From: F23-B02 sp963629425 | GTDB lineage: Bacteria > Bacillota > Clostridia > Oscillospirales > Oscillospiraceae | Assembly (NCBI GenBank): GCA_963629425.1 | Contig: CAVGIU010000007.1 | Location: 1 to 31,253, forward strand | DNA length: 31,253 nt | Direction of reading: 5' to 3' | In this document: positions 14,258 to 23,016 of the stretch, in pieces | Layout: every line of letters starts with the position of its first letter | Position numbering within the stretch: the stretch's first letter is position 1 | Translations under genes and position numbers: made by a program | Notes under the pieces: generated by a model | The model's database searches: none | Told to the model about the DNA's origin: nothing | Seen by the model: only the letters and a program-made list of their open reading frames with translations

Positions 14258-15846
14258 AGATTCTTTTAAGAAAGCAGCTTTACGAGCTCAACAGCAGCTT
14301 TTTCTACGACCGCAAGAAGGGCAAGGTTCGCTCTAAAGGCACGAGCATACTGTTTATCGTGCTGTATGCACTTTTGCTGATCGTCGTGATCGGCGGCATA
14401 TTCGCCGCGTTGTCTGTCATGCTGTGCGGCCCCTTTGTCGGCATGGGACTTGACTGGCTGTATTTTGACATTATGACGCTCATGGCTCTGTTTTTGGGCG
14501 TGTTCGGCGGCGTTTTCAACACATATTCAAGCCTTTACAAGGCCAAGGATAACGACCTGATGCTCTCGCTGCCGATCCCGACGAAATACATTCTCATATC
14601 GCGTCTTACAGGCGTGTACCTCATGGGGCTGATGTTCAGCGCGGTCGTCATGCTGCCGGCCGTCATCGTATATTTTGTCGTTGCGCAGCCCGCGTTTTCG
14701 GGCGTTGTCGGCGCGCTGCTGCTGACGGTGCTGGTGAGCGTATTCGTCTTTATCCTCTCCTGCCTTCTCGGCTGGGTAGTTGCGAAGATAAGTGAGCGCC
14801 TTAAGAGCAAGTCGCTTATAATCGTCATCCTCTCGCTAGTGTTCTTCGGGCTTTACTACTTTGTCTGTTTTAACGCCTACGAGCTTATTCAGGAGCTCAT
14901 CGTGAACGCCCTCACCGTCGGTGAGAAGATCATGAACTCTGCCTATATTCTGTACATCATCGGTGATTGCGGACAGGGCGGCCGGCTTTCGATGCTGTAT
15001 GTCACGCTCGCTGTCGGCGTCCTGTTTATCGTCACCTACCGCATTCTCGCGCGCAGCTTTATCAAGATTGCAACGACCTCAGACAAGGTCACAAGGCACG
15101 AATACCGCGCGCAGACGGCAAAAATGCGCAGCACCTCGTCCGCTCTGCTGCACCGCGAGCTCTCGCGCGTTCTCGCAAGCCCGACTTATATGCTAAACTG
15201 CGCGCTCGGCACGCCCATGCTCATTCTCGCCGGTGCGCTGCTGCTCATAAAAGGTCAGGATCTCGTCATGCTCGCGGGCATGCTCCCCTTCCCGGATGAT
15301 TTTCTCACCGTCATGATGGCCATCGGCGTGTGCGTTATCGGCGCGATGAATGACCTCACAGCGCCCTCTGTATCCCTTGAGGGCAAGAACCTGTGGATCT
15401 CTCAGTCGCTGCCCGTAAGGCCGCAGGAGGTGCTCGGCGCAAAGCTCACGCTGCATATGCTGCTGACCGTTATCCCCGAGCTGTTCTGCTCTGTCTGCAT
15501 CTGCATCCTGTTCCGCCCCGATTTCGCGACAGGTCTTCTGTGCGTTGCTCTGCCGATCGTATTCACGCTTTTTATCGCGGCCTTCGGCCTCGTCATAAAC
15601 CTCAAAAAGCCGAACCTCAACTGGCAGACCGAGGCCGTCGCCGTCAAGCAGAGCATCGGCGTTCTCATCGCGATGCTCGGCGGCTGGGTCATTGCGGCTG
15701 CTCTCGGCGTCGGCTACTACCTGCTTTACGCAAAACTCGGCTCTATTGCATTCCCGGCACTTGCGATCGCCGTACTTGCCGTTTTGGCTGCGCTTGAGCT
15801 TAAATGGATAAACACCCGCGGCAGCGAGATACTGAGGTATCTGTGA
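14251..15846 (+). CDS. Large ABC-2 permease of the second exporter
   Basis: This is a 531-residue membrane protein with roughly twelve hydrophobic segments: about two thirds of the chain is membrane-embedded, twice the size of an ordinary ABC-2 permease. The N-terminal cytosolic part (LLRKQLYELNSSFFYDRKKGKVRSKGTS) and the SLYKAKDNDLMLSLPIPTKYILISRL segment (the LLxSLPIPxxxIxxSR pattern) are shared with uncharacterised Firmicutes exporters related to EcsB and bacteriocin-immunity-type permeases. A matching motif recurs in the second half (LWISQSLPVRPQEVLGAKL), suggesting an internal duplication of a six-helix unit. The substrate is unknown. Confidence 0.85.
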   Translation: MLKILLRKQLYELNSSFFYDRKKGKVRSKGTSILFIVLYALLLIVVIGGIFAALSVMLCGPFVGMGLDWLYFDIMTLMALFLGVFGGVFNTYSSLYKAKDNDLMLSLPIPTKYILISRLTGVYLMGLMFSAVVMLPAVIVYFVVAQPAFSGVVGALLLTVLVSVFVFILSCLLGWVVAKISERLKSKSLIIVILSLVFFGLYYFVCFNAYELIQELIVNALTVGEKIMNSAYILYIIGDCGQGGRLSMLYVTLAVGVLFIVTYRILARSFIKIATTSDKVTRHEYRAQTAKMRSTSSALLHRELSRVLASPTYMLNCALGTPMLILAGALLLIKGQDLVMLAGMLPFPDDFLTVMMAIGVCVIGAMNDLTAPSVSLEGKNLWISQSLPVRPQEVLGAKLTLHMLLTVIPELFCSVCICILFRPDFATGLLCVALPIVFTLFIAAFGLVINLKKPNLNWQTEAVAVKQSIGVLIAMLGGWVIAAALGVGYYLLYAKLGSIAFPALAIAVLAVLAALELKWINTRGSEILRYL

Positions 15847-15859
15847 GATATAGCCGATA

Positions 15860-15901
15860 AAAACCTGCTCCGTATGAAAAATCATACGGAGCAGGTTTTT
15901 T
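15860..15901. terminator. Bidirectional terminator between converging operons
   Basis: A perfect 17-bp stem (15860-15876 with 15883-15899) has a six-base loop. It has A's on the left side and T's on the right, so it can end both the ABC operon (plus) and the aromatic operon (minus). Confidence 0.93.
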
Positions 15902-15917
15902 ATTAATTATTAAGCTT

Positions 15918-17108
15918 TTACAGGCCGTAAACTTCAGCGAGCTTTTTAAACGCCGGGAGCGAATCCTCGGCGGTCTTTTCCGAGACGCAGTAAGCAAGGC
16001 GGGCATAGCCCTCTACGCCGAAGCTGTCCGACGGAACGAGCAGTATCTCAAACTGCTTTGCCTTTTCACAGAATTCGGATGCGCTGTCGCCATTCGGCGC
16101 TTTTATAAACAGATAAAACGCGCCATCCGGCTTTACGCAGACAAAGCCCATGGAACTGAGAGCATCGTAGAGCGTATCGCGGTTTTTGGCATAGCTTGTT
16201 ATATCCGGCTGTACGTCGGCGCATTTTGCGAGCATGTGCTGCATAAGGCTCGGCGCGCAAACGTAGCCGAGCGCCCTGCCCGCACCGCAGATTGCAGCGA
16301 AAACATCGCCGCTGTCCTTCACGCAGGGCGGCACCATAATATAACCCAAACGCTCGCCGGGCAGAGACAGGCTCTTGGAGTATGAATAACACACTATGGT
16401 GTTGCTGTAGAAATTCGGCACGAAGGGCACCTCCACATCGCCGTAAACAAGCTCGCGGTACGGCTCGTCGGCGATGAGGTAAATGCTTTTTCCCTGCTCC
16501 TCCTGCGCGACCTGAAGGATCTTCGACATGACCCTGAGCGTCTGCTCGCTGAGGATGGCGCCCGAGGGGTTATTGGGCGAATTTATGATGACCGCCGCAA
16601 CGCCCTGCTCGACGGCAGCCTCAAATGAGGCCATGAACGGCTGCATATCGTCGCCCGCCGGGGGAACGATAACGACCTCCGCACCTGCATTTTCGGCAAA
16701 GACCTTATATTCCGGGAAAAACGGTGCCAAAACCGCAACCTTTTCGCCCTCGCTGACCAGCGCAGACATTACTATCGACAGCGACGAGGACGCGCCGGAG
16801 GTAAGATATATGCTCTCGGCCGGTATCTCGTAGCCCGCTCTTTTGCTCTCCTGCGTTGCCGCGGCTCTGCGCGCCGCCATTGCGCCGGGAGCCGCGGTGT
16901 AGCCGTGCAGAGCGAGGCTCTCCTCGTTTCGGAGAAGCTCTATAAGCGTGCTCTTCACCTTTTCGGGCGTGGGAACATTGGGGTTGCCTATGCTGAAATC
17001 AAAAACATTTTCGCTGCCGATCTCACTGCGGCGCGCGTCGCCATAGGCGGCGATGGCGCGTATGGCCGAGTCGCTTTTTCCGAGTGTAAGCATTTTCTTC
17101 GCTATCAT
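15918..17108 (-). CDS. Class I/II aminotransferase, probably for aromatic amino acids
   Basis: This is a 396-residue fold-type I PLP enzyme of the aspartate-aminotransferase family. Visible are FSIGNPNVPTP, the substrate-binding region ALHGYTAAPG, NSPNNPSGAIL with the PLP-contacting Asn, IADEPYRELVYG with the Asp/Tyr pair, the Schiff-base lysine in SYSKSLSLPGERLGY and a C-terminal arginine in YARLAYCVS. It is the last gene of the aromatic operon. The inferred job is therefore transamination of phenylpyruvate and 4-hydroxyphenylpyruvate to Phe and Tyr; sequence alone cannot exclude aspartate or broader specificity. AAGGGGA lies six bases before the ATG. Confidence 0.85.
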   Translation of the reverse strand: MIAKKMLTLGKSDSAIRAIAAYGDARRSEIGSENVFDFSIGNPNVPTPEKVKSTLIELLRNEESLALHGYTAAPGAMAARRAAATQESKRAGYEIPAESIYLTSGASSSLSIVMSALVSEGEKVAVLAPFFPEYKVFAENAGAEVVIVPPAGDDMQPFMASFEAAVEQGVAAVIINSPNNPSGAILSEQTLRVMSKILQVAQEEQGKSIYLIADEPYRELVYGDVEVPFVPNFYSNTIVCYSYSKSLSLPGERLGYIMVPPCVKDSGDVFAAICGAGRALGYVCAPSLMQHMLAKCADVQPDITSYAKNRDTLYDALSSMGFVCVKPDGAFYLFIKAPNGDSASEFCEKAKQFEILLVPSDSFGVEGYARLAYCVSEKTAEDSLPAFKKLAEVYGL

Positions 17109-17143
17109 AGCGATTCCCCTTTCATTGATCCGTGTATATTATT

Positions 17144-18172
17144 TTATCTCAGGTCTGCCAGCTCGCAGATGAGCCTTTCGGTCTTATCCCAGCCGAGGCA
17201 GGCATCCGTTATGCTCTTGCCGTAAACGCCGCCGTCGGGCTTCTGATTGCCGTCTTCGATGTAGGACTCTATCATGAGTCCCTTGACGAGATGAAGTATA
17301 TCGTCCGAGTGGCGCGTGCTGTGGAGTATCTCTTTTGCGATGCGCGGCTGCTCATCCCACTGCTTAGCGGAGTTTGAGTGGTTCGTATCGATGACGACGG
17401 CGGGGTTTTTAAGGCCGCTTTTCGCGTAAAATTCACACAGGAGCTTAATGTCCTCGTAGTGATAGTTGGGTATCGTTCTGCCGTACTTATTGGACGAACC
17501 GCGCAGTATCGCGTGTGCGAGGGGATTGCCCTTGCTCTGCACCTCCCAGTTGGAGTAAACAAAGGTGTGCGGATGCTGGGCGGCGGTGATGGAGTTCATC
17601 ATTACGGAAAGGTCGCCGCTCGTGGGGTTTTTCATGCCTACCGGCAGATCGAGGCCGCTGGCCGTGAGCCTGTGCAGCTGATTTTCAACAGACCTTGCGC
17701 CGACGGCGACATAGCTGAGCATATCCGACAGGTAATGGTGATTTTCCGGATACAGCATCTCGTCCGCGCAGGAAAAGCCGGTCTCGGCAAGCACCTTCAT
17801 GTGCATCTTGCGTATGGCTATCAGGCCGCGGAGCATATCAGGCGAGCTGTTGGGGTCGGGCTGATGGAGCATACCCTTATAGCCGTCGCCGGTCGTGCGG
17901 GGCTTATTTGTGTAAACGCGCGGAACGATGAATATCTTGTCCTCGACCTTCTCCTGAACGCTGCGCAGGCGCGAAATGTAATCGAGCACGGCGTCCTCGC
18001 GGTCGGCGGAGCAGGGGCCGATGATGAGCACCAGCCTGTCGTCCTCGCCGGTGAATATTTTTCTGAGCGCTATATCCGTCGCCTTTTTTCTCTCGGCAAG
18101 CTCCGGGGTTATGGGGTACATCTCCTTTATTGCCTGCGGCGTCGGCATTTTTCTCTTAAATTCCATGTTCAT
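17144..18172 (-). CDS. aroF: 3-deoxy-7-phosphoheptulonate synthase (DAHP synthase, type I)
   Basis: First committed step: erythrose-4-phosphate plus PEP to DAHP. At 342 residues it belongs to the E. coli AroF/G/H subfamily: IIGPCSADRE, PRVYTNKPRTTGDGYKG, GARSVENQLHRL, PVGMKNPTSGD, a metal-ligand region VIDTNHSNSAKQW and QPDGGVYGKSITDACLGW. The length and N-terminal extension of this subfamily usually go with feedback inhibition by an aromatic amino acid; which one cannot be decided here. The start at 18172 overlaps the tyrA stop by four bases and is preceded by GAGG. It is the eighth gene of the operon, unusually late for the first enzyme. Confidence 0.95.
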   Translation of the reverse strand: MNMEFKRKMPTPQAIKEMYPITPELAERKKATDIALRKIFTGEDDRLVLIIGPCSADREDAVLDYISRLRSVQEKVEDKIFIVPRVYTNKPRTTGDGYKGMLHQPDPNSSPDMLRGLIAIRKMHMKVLAETGFSCADEMLYPENHHYLSDMLSYVAVGARSVENQLHRLTASGLDLPVGMKNPTSGDLSVMMNSITAAQHPHTFVYSNWEVQSKGNPLAHAILRGSSNKYGRTIPNYHYEDIKLLCEFYAKSGLKNPAVVIDTNHSNSAKQWDEQPRIAKEILHSTRHSDDILHLVKGLMIESYIEDGNQKPDGGVYGKSITDACLGWDKTERLICELADLR

Positions 18173-19044
18173 GACTTATCATCCTCTTTTTTCACATCGA
18201 AATATTTTCTGCGTTCGGTGGAAAGGCGCATCATCTCGCGTATGGTCTCTCTGTCACCGTTTGCAATGCTGTTTCGCAAAACCTCGAACTTTTCGCTGAA
18301 AAGATCCATTTGGCGCACGAGCTCATCGCGGTTGAGCAGGAACAGCTCGCTCCACATCTCGTCGTTTATCTTCGCTATGCGCGTAAGATCGCGGAACGAG
18401 TCGCCCGTGTAATCGACGAGGTGGTGCGAATCCTTACACACCATGAGCGAGACCGCGATGCAGTGTGCAAGCTGCGAAAGAAAGCCGATCATCTCGTCGT
18501 GCTTTTCGGGCGTAAGCTCGGCAATCATTCTGAAGCCCATTATCCTACCGAGCTCCTTGCAGGTCTCGATGGCCTCGGGCGTATTCTTATCCGTGGGCGT
18601 AACGATGTAGTTTGCACCCTCGAATATCTCCATGCGTGCATTCTCAACACCGCTGCACTCGCGTCCGGCCATGGGGTGCGCACCGATATATTCAAGGTCA
18701 TCGCGCAGCATGCCCTGAATTTTATAAATAATGCTGCACTTTACGCCCGTAACGTCAGTTATAAGTGCGCCGGACTTTATATACTGCTGATAGCTCTCTA
18801 TCCACTCGACAAATGCGTGCGGATACATTGCGAAAATCAGCAGATCAAACTGCGCAATGTACTCGGGGTCGATATCCCATCTGCCGCTTTTTATTATTCC
18901 CTCGCGCAGGGCGTAATCTATCGTCTCCTGCCGTCGGGCTATTGCGCCGACCTCAAAGCCGTGAGCGGTAAGCGACTGCGCGTAGCTGCCGCCCATGAGG
19001 CCGAGACCGAGTATAAGTATTTTTGTGTTCTTATCAAGCTTCAT
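18169..19044 (-). CDS. tyrA: Prephenate dehydrogenase
   Basis: NAD(P)-dependent oxidative decarboxylation of prephenate to 4-hydroxyphenylpyruvate, the tyrosine branch. From ATG 19044 the protein has 291 residues. It has a Rossmann motif LGLGLMGGSYAQSL at the N-terminus, VTGVKCSI, the substrate-site GAHPMAGRECSGVENA and a C-terminal helical dimer domain (HDEMIGFLSQLAHCIAVSL; DLTRIAKINDEMWSELFLLNR). There is no chorismate mutase fused (that is in pheA) and no C-terminal ACT domain. GGAGG lies six bases before 19044. The frame extends 26 codons upstream but only over aroA. It overlaps aroA by 11 bases and aroF by four. Confidence 0.94.
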   Translation of the reverse strand: MKLDKNTKILILGLGLMGGSYAQSLTAHGFEVGAIARRQETIDYALREGIIKSGRWDIDPEYIAQFDLLIFAMYPHAFVEWIESYQQYIKSGALITDVTGVKCSIIYKIQGMLRDDLEYIGAHPMAGRECSGVENARMEIFEGANYIVTPTDKNTPEAIETCKELGRIMGFRMIAELTPEKHDEMIGFLSQLAHCIAVSLMVCKDSHHLVDYTGDSFRDLTRIAKINDEMWSELFLLNRDELVRQMDLFSEKFEVLRNSIANGDRETIREMMRLSTERRKYFDVKKEDDKS

Positions 19045-20242
19045 TTTCTGCCTCCAAACCGAGTGAGCCGAGATCGTAAAAATAGTTCGGGTAGCTCTTA
19101 CGCACGGCCTGCACGCCGTCAATAACGCCGCCCGTTATGCTGCACAGGAGCGTTGTCGCCATGACGATGCGGTGATCGTTGTGCGCCGAAAGCATGTGCT
19201 CAGGCGCTTTGAGCTCGCCCTTTTTTATTATGACCTCGTTATCATAAAGCTCCGTCTCAACGCCAAAGGCCGCAAGCTGCCGCGCCATGACGGCGGCTCT
19301 GTCGCTTTCCTTTATCCGCAGTCTGCGCGTTCCCGTAAATGTCGCGCCCTGCCCCAGGGCCGCCGCGAGCGCAAACAGCACAGGGCCGAGATCAGGGCAG
19401 TTTGAGATATCGAGCTTCGCACCCGGAGTCTTTAGCTTTTCAAAATACTCAAGGCACACCCTGTCGCCCTGAATACTGCCTGCATCAAGTCCCGTGACCC
19501 TTACGCTGCCGCCGATGAAATTGAACGCCTCAAGCGCCGCGGCGTTTGACCAGTCGCCCTCGACGGTTTTTTCTCCGGCGGCATAGCTCTGCCCGCCGGA
19601 AACGGAAAAGGCATTCGGCTCTATCTCTTCTATCTCGATGCCAAACGAGCGCAGGACGCTCAGCGTTATATCGATATAAGCGCGGCTCTCGACCGGCGGC
19701 AGGACTTTTATCACGCTGTCGCCCTCGAGCATCGGCAGCGCAAACATGAGACCCGACACGAACTGACTGCTCACATCGCCGCGCAGGACATACTCCCCCG
19801 CCGTAAGCTTACCGTGAAATTCAACGCCGGTCTCGTCCTTGTTTATCTCTATGCCCTTGCCGCCGAGAAGCTCCTCATATATGCCGATCCCGCGCTCAAG
19901 AAGCCTGGGCGTTCCCTCAAAGCGTACCCTCGCACCCGTGAGCGTGAGCGGGATCATAAACCGCAGCGTGCTTCCGCTTTCTCGGCAGCGCAAAACGGCG
20001 CCATCGGGCGTTTTGCCCGTTCTGCCGATGATCGTCACCGTATCTCCGCATCTTGCGTATCTCGCGCCGAGAGCCTCAACGCAGTCGAGCGTTGCGAGCA
20101 TATCTTCGCTGTCTGAAATGCCGCTTATGCGGCTTTCTCCGTCGGTGAGGGCGGCGCAGATCAGACAGCGGTGAGCATAGCTTTTCGACGGCGGTGCTTT
20201 AATTTCGCCGCCAAGCCGCGACGGGCTTATTTTAAGCTTCAT
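19034..20242 (-). CDS. aroA: 3-phosphoshikimate 1-carboxyvinyltransferase (EPSP synthase)
   Basis: Converts shikimate-3-phosphate and PEP to EPSP; cytosolic, 402 residues. Motifs: PPSKSYAHRCLICAAL near the N-terminus (Lys and Arg of the substrate site), ESGSTLRFMIPLTL, DVSSQFVSGLMFALPM, the catalytic region NCPDLGPVLFALAAALG, IKESDRAAVMARQL and HNDHRIVMA. The ESGSTLRF form replaces the NAGTAMRP segment of E. coli-type (class I) enzymes, so glyphosate response cannot be read off directly. It overlaps aroQ upstream by 11 bases and tyrA downstream by 11. The two overlap junctions share the same 11 bases around the start codon. Confidence 0.95.
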   Translation of the reverse strand: MKLKISPSRLGGEIKAPPSKSYAHRCLICAALTDGESRISGISDSEDMLATLDCVEALGARYARCGDTVTIIGRTGKTPDGAVLRCRESGSTLRFMIPLTLTGARVRFEGTPRLLERGIGIYEELLGGKGIEINKDETGVEFHGKLTAGEYVLRGDVSSQFVSGLMFALPMLEGDSVIKVLPPVESRAYIDITLSVLRSFGIEIEEIEPNAFSVSGGQSYAAGEKTVEGDWSNAAALEAFNFIGGSVRVTGLDAGSIQGDRVCLEYFEKLKTPGAKLDISNCPDLGPVLFALAAALGQGATFTGTRRLRIKESDRAAVMARQLAAFGVETELYDNEVIIKKGELKAPEHMLSAHNDHRIVMATTLLCSITGGVIDGVQAVRKSYPNYFYDLGSLGLEAENEA

Positions 20243-20681
20243 TTTTCTCTCCGATATAGTTTATAAGAAAGTCGAGCGCCTCATTGTAGCCCGCAAGGCC
20301 GTGGCCGCAGATGGTCTTGACCGCGACATCGCGGATATAGCTTACCTGCCTGAAGGCCTCGCGCGCGGACACCTCGGAAATGTGCACCTCAACTGTCGGT
20401 ATGCCGACGCCTTTGACAGCGTCCGCTATCGCAACGGAGGTGTGCGTATACGCAGCCGGATTAAACACGATGCCGTCTATGCCGTCGAAATACGCCTTTT
20501 GGATCGTGTCAACGAGGTCGCCCTCATGGTTTGACTGATAAAACTCGACCGTCACGCCCTTTTTCTCGGCGTGCTCGCTTATCATTTTAAGCAGATCCTT
20601 ATAGCTCTGTTCGCCGTATATCTCAGGCTCTCTGATGCCGAGGATGTTGATATTCGGCCCGTTTAAAACGAGAATTTTCAT
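20232..20681 (-). CDS. aroQ: 3-dehydroquinate dehydratase, type II
   Basis: Dehydrates 3-dehydroquinate to 3-dehydroshikimate. The 149-residue protein is the small dodecameric type II enzyme: LVLNGPNINILGIREPEIYG with the active-site loop tyrosine (YG), NHEGDLVDTIQKA, NPAAYTHTSVAIADA (catalytic Asn and His region), VEVHISEVSAREAFR and the terminal GHGLAGY. All active-site residues expected for the family are visible. It is unrelated in fold to the type I AroD enzyme. It overlaps the aroE-aroK gene by four bases (ATGA). Confidence 0.96.
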   Translation of the reverse strand: MKILVLNGPNINILGIREPEIYGEQSYKDLLKMISEHAEKKGVTVEFYQSNHEGDLVDTIQKAYFDGIDGIVFNPAAYTHTSVAIADAVKGVGIPTVEVHISEVSAREAFRQVSYIRDVAVKTICGHGLAGYNEALDFLINYIGEKNEA

Positions 20682-21916
20682 TTTGTAAGCTCCTTTAATA
20701 TTGCGTCTGCCTCCGCCGCGGGCGTGGTGTTGGCGTCGATGTGCACTTCCGCTGCGGCGCAGTATATATCATATCGCTCGGCGTATAGCTTTTCGAGCGC
20801 GCTGCGGCGCGAGGCGAGCGGCCTGTCGTCGGTCGCGATGAGATTTTCCGGTCTTCTGTCGAGAAAAACGAGAACTCCGTTTTGCTTGAGCGCTCGCACA
20901 TTCTCCGCATCAAGCACCGCGCCGCCGCCGGTCGCGATGACCTTTCCGCCCGTGGTCGAGAGCTCTGCCACCGTTTCCTTTTCTATCTTTCTGAACTCCG
21001 CTTCGCCGTTCTTTGCGAAGAAATCCGAGATGGGCATGCCGATTTTTTTAACTATATATTCGTCCGTGTCGGCAAAATTCTTACCGCATTTTTCGGCAAG
21101 AATTTTTCCCACGGTCGTTTTGCCGCTCGAGGGCATACCGATGAGGACGATGTTCTGCTTTTCGTTTTTAACGCTCTTAAACGCCTTATCGATAAGGCTC
21201 TCGTCAAGCGGTATATTCTGAAACACCGCCGCCGCGTACACCGCCTGCGCCGAGAGCATATAAAGTCCTCCCTCGGCCGGGATGCCTCTTTCCTGCGCGT
21301 CGAGGATAAGGTTCGTGCGCAGGGGGTTATATATCGCGTCGAGCACGCCCTCAAGCTTCGGGAAGGCCGATATATCAATGGGGCGGCCGTCCTGCTTCGG
21401 GAACATACCGACAGGCGTTGCGTTTATGATGATCTGCGCATCATTGTGCTCGGAAACGGCCTGCTCATAAGTTATGCTGCCGTTTTTGCCGCTGCGCGAG
21501 ACGTAATATACGCTCTCGGCGCCCATATACTCTGCCAGCGCATGACCGGTCTTCGAGGCTCCGCCCGTGCCGAGGATGAGGACCTTTTTGTCCTTCATAT
21601 CGACTCCGATGTGCTTTGCAAGCGCCAGCATACCGGGAAAATCGGTGTTGTCGCCGTAAAGCTTACCGCCGCGGTTTACGATGGTGTTCACAGCGCCTAT
21701 GCGCTTTGCCGTGTCGGATATCCCGTCAAGATACGGGATAACGTCCTGCTTGTAGGGTATCGTAACGTTTATGGCGTTAAACTCGCGCTTTGTAAGAAAC
21801 TCGCCGAGCTCGGAGGGCGGAATTTCGTGCAGCTCGTATTCGTAATCGGCTATCTGAGCATGGATCTCGCAGGAATAGCTGTGCGTAAGATGCTCGCCTA
21901 TAAGTCCGTATTTCAT
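20678..21916 (-). CDS. Fused shikimate dehydrogenase / shikimate kinase
   Basis: One 412-residue chain carries two consecutive pathway enzymes. Residues 1 to about 250 are AroE: LTHSYSCEIH (shikimate-binding SxS), NVTIPYKQ with the catalytic Lys, GAVNTIV, GDNTDFPGM with Asp, NADP-site LGTGGASKTGHAL and INATPVGMFP. From about 255 a complete AroK follows: Walker A GMPSSGKTTVG, FADTDEYI with the shikimate-binding Asp, EAEFRKIE, ATGGGAVL and the lid DDRPLA. The two halves are joined by a few residues (KSVKNEKQN). The start at 21916 overlaps the aroC stop by four bases. The 32 upstream codons in frame lie over aroC and are not used. There is no separate aroE or aroK in the operon, so the fusion should supply both steps. 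Confidence 0.95.
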   Translation of the reverse strand: MKYGLIGEHLTHSYSCEIHAQIADYEYELHEIPPSELGEFLTKREFNAINVTIPYKQDVIPYLDGISDTAKRIGAVNTIVNRGGKLYGDNTDFPGMLALAKHIGVDMKDKKVLILGTGGASKTGHALAEYMGAESVYYVSRSGKNGSITYEQAVSEHNDAQIIINATPVGMFPKQDGRPIDISAFPKLEGVLDAIYNPLRTNLILDAQERGIPAEGGLYMLSAQAVYAAAVFQNIPLDESLIDKAFKSVKNEKQNIVLIGMPSSGKTTVGKILAEKCGKNFADTDEYIVKKIGMPISDFFAKNGEAEFRKIEKETVAELSTTGGKVIATGGGAVLDAENVRALKQNGVLVFLDRRPENLIATDDRPLASRRSALEKLYAERYDIYCAAAEVHIDANTTPAAEADAILKELTK

Positions 21917-23016
21917 CTGTCGTTGACTCCCTTCGTCAGCACATCCGTGCCGTATCGCATGCTCAGCATATCGGCAAGGCACAGCGCCGCGACGCTGTCG
22001 AGCACAGGGCATATCCTGCGGATTATCGCCGGGTCATGCCGCCCGTGTATGCTGAGCCGTGTGTTCTCGGTCGTAATAAAATTCACCGTGTCCTGCGGCT
22101 TTGCGATAGATGGCGTGGGCTTTACCGCGCAGCGGAATACGATGGGCATTCCGTTTGTGATGCCGCCGTTAATGCCGCCGTTATTGTTCGTTACCGTCAC
22201 TACCTCGCCGTTTTCGACCCTGAGCGGATCGTTGCACTCACTCCCGCGCATATCCGCAACGGCAAAGCCCGCGCCGAATTCGATCCCCTTAACCCCGCCG
22301 AGCGAGAACGCCGCGTGGGATATCACGCTCTCGACGCTGTCAAACCACGGCTCACCGACTCCTGCCGGAACGCCGCAGATGACGGTTTCCGTTACGCCGC
22401 CGACGCTGTCGGCAGCCTCGCGCGCGCCCAATATGCGCCGTGTCATCTCTGCACCGCACTCATCGTCTAAAACGGGGAAGCTTTTTTCGCAAAGGGCCTT
22501 TATATCGCCCTCGAGATCTTCTCCGAACGCGCGGTCGGAAACGCCTGCGCACTTATAAATGTGCGTTGCAAGGCTTATGCCGATGCCCTCAAGCGCCGGG
22601 ATAAGTATGCCTCCGGCGGCGACAAGCGCCGCGGTGATCCTGCCCGAAAAGTGGCCGCCGCCGCGAAAATCCTCATAGCCGTGATACTTGCAGTACGCGG
22701 AATAATCCGCGTGCGAGGGGCGCGCCGGGCCGTAGTCATAGTCGCGGCTGCGCGTATTCTCGTTAGGAATGACTATGCACAGCGGCGTGCCGGTCGTTTT
22801 TCCGTTAAACGCGCCGCTTATTATCTTAAATTCGTCCTTTTCCCGGCGGGGCGTGTCTATCGCAGATGACGGGCGGCGACGCGTAAGCTGGCGGGCGATG
22901 AAGCTTTCATCTATCGTTATCCCGGGTGCGAGCCCATCTATAACGCAGCCTACCGCAGCGCCGTGGCTTTCGCCGAAAAGGGTCAGGCATACGCTCTGTC
23001 CGAAGCTGTTTTTCAT
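21913..23016 (-). CDS. aroC: Chorismate synthase
   Basis: FMN-dependent anti-elimination of EPSP to chorismate, the common aromatic branch point. The protein is 367 residues, normal length, with family motifs throughout: FGESHGAAVGCVIDGLAPG, RRPSSAIDTPRREKDEF, NENTRSRDYDYGPARPSHADY, FRGGGHFSGRITAALVAAGG, GVKGIEFGAGF, NNNGGINGGITNGMPIVFRCAVKPTPSI and the C-terminal GRHDPAIIRR. It overlaps aroB upstream by four bases and the aroE-aroK fusion downstream by four. Confidence 0.96.
   Translation of the reverse strand: MKNSFGQSVCLTLFGESHGAAVGCVIDGLAPGITIDESFIARQLTRRRPSSAIDTPRREKDEFKIISGAFNGKTTGTPLCIVIPNENTRSRDYDYGPARPSHADYSAYCKYHGYEDFRGGGHFSGRITAALVAAGGILIPALEGIGISLATHIYKCAGVSDRAFGEDLEGDIKALCEKSFPVLDDECGAEMTRRILGAREAADSVGGVTETVICGVPAGVGEPWFDSVESVISHAAFSLGGVKGIEFGAGFAVADMRGSECNDPLRVENGEVVTVTNNNGGINGGITNGMPIVFRCAVKPTPSIAKPQDTVNFITTENTRLSIHGRHDPAIIRRICPVLDSVAALCLADMLSMRYGTDVLTKGVNDR

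Noticed and set aside
17378..18412. Plus-strand frame of 344 codons opposite aroF
   Set aside because: Overlaps aroF and tyrA completely, with no recognisable motif or ribosome site.
21917..22012. 32-residue N-terminal extension of the aroE-aroK protein
   Set aside because: It lies over the end of aroC, is Arg/Cys-rich and unlike AroE. The ATG at 21916 gives the family N-terminus and a four-base overlap. The same logic applies to extensions at 19045-19122, 29528-29680, 2836-2883, 1593-1634 and 30981-31010.
20882..22558. Long plus-strand frame (about 558 codons) opposite aroE-aroK and aroC
   Set aside because: Runs across two well-supported genes on the other strand; composition is that of a shadow frame.
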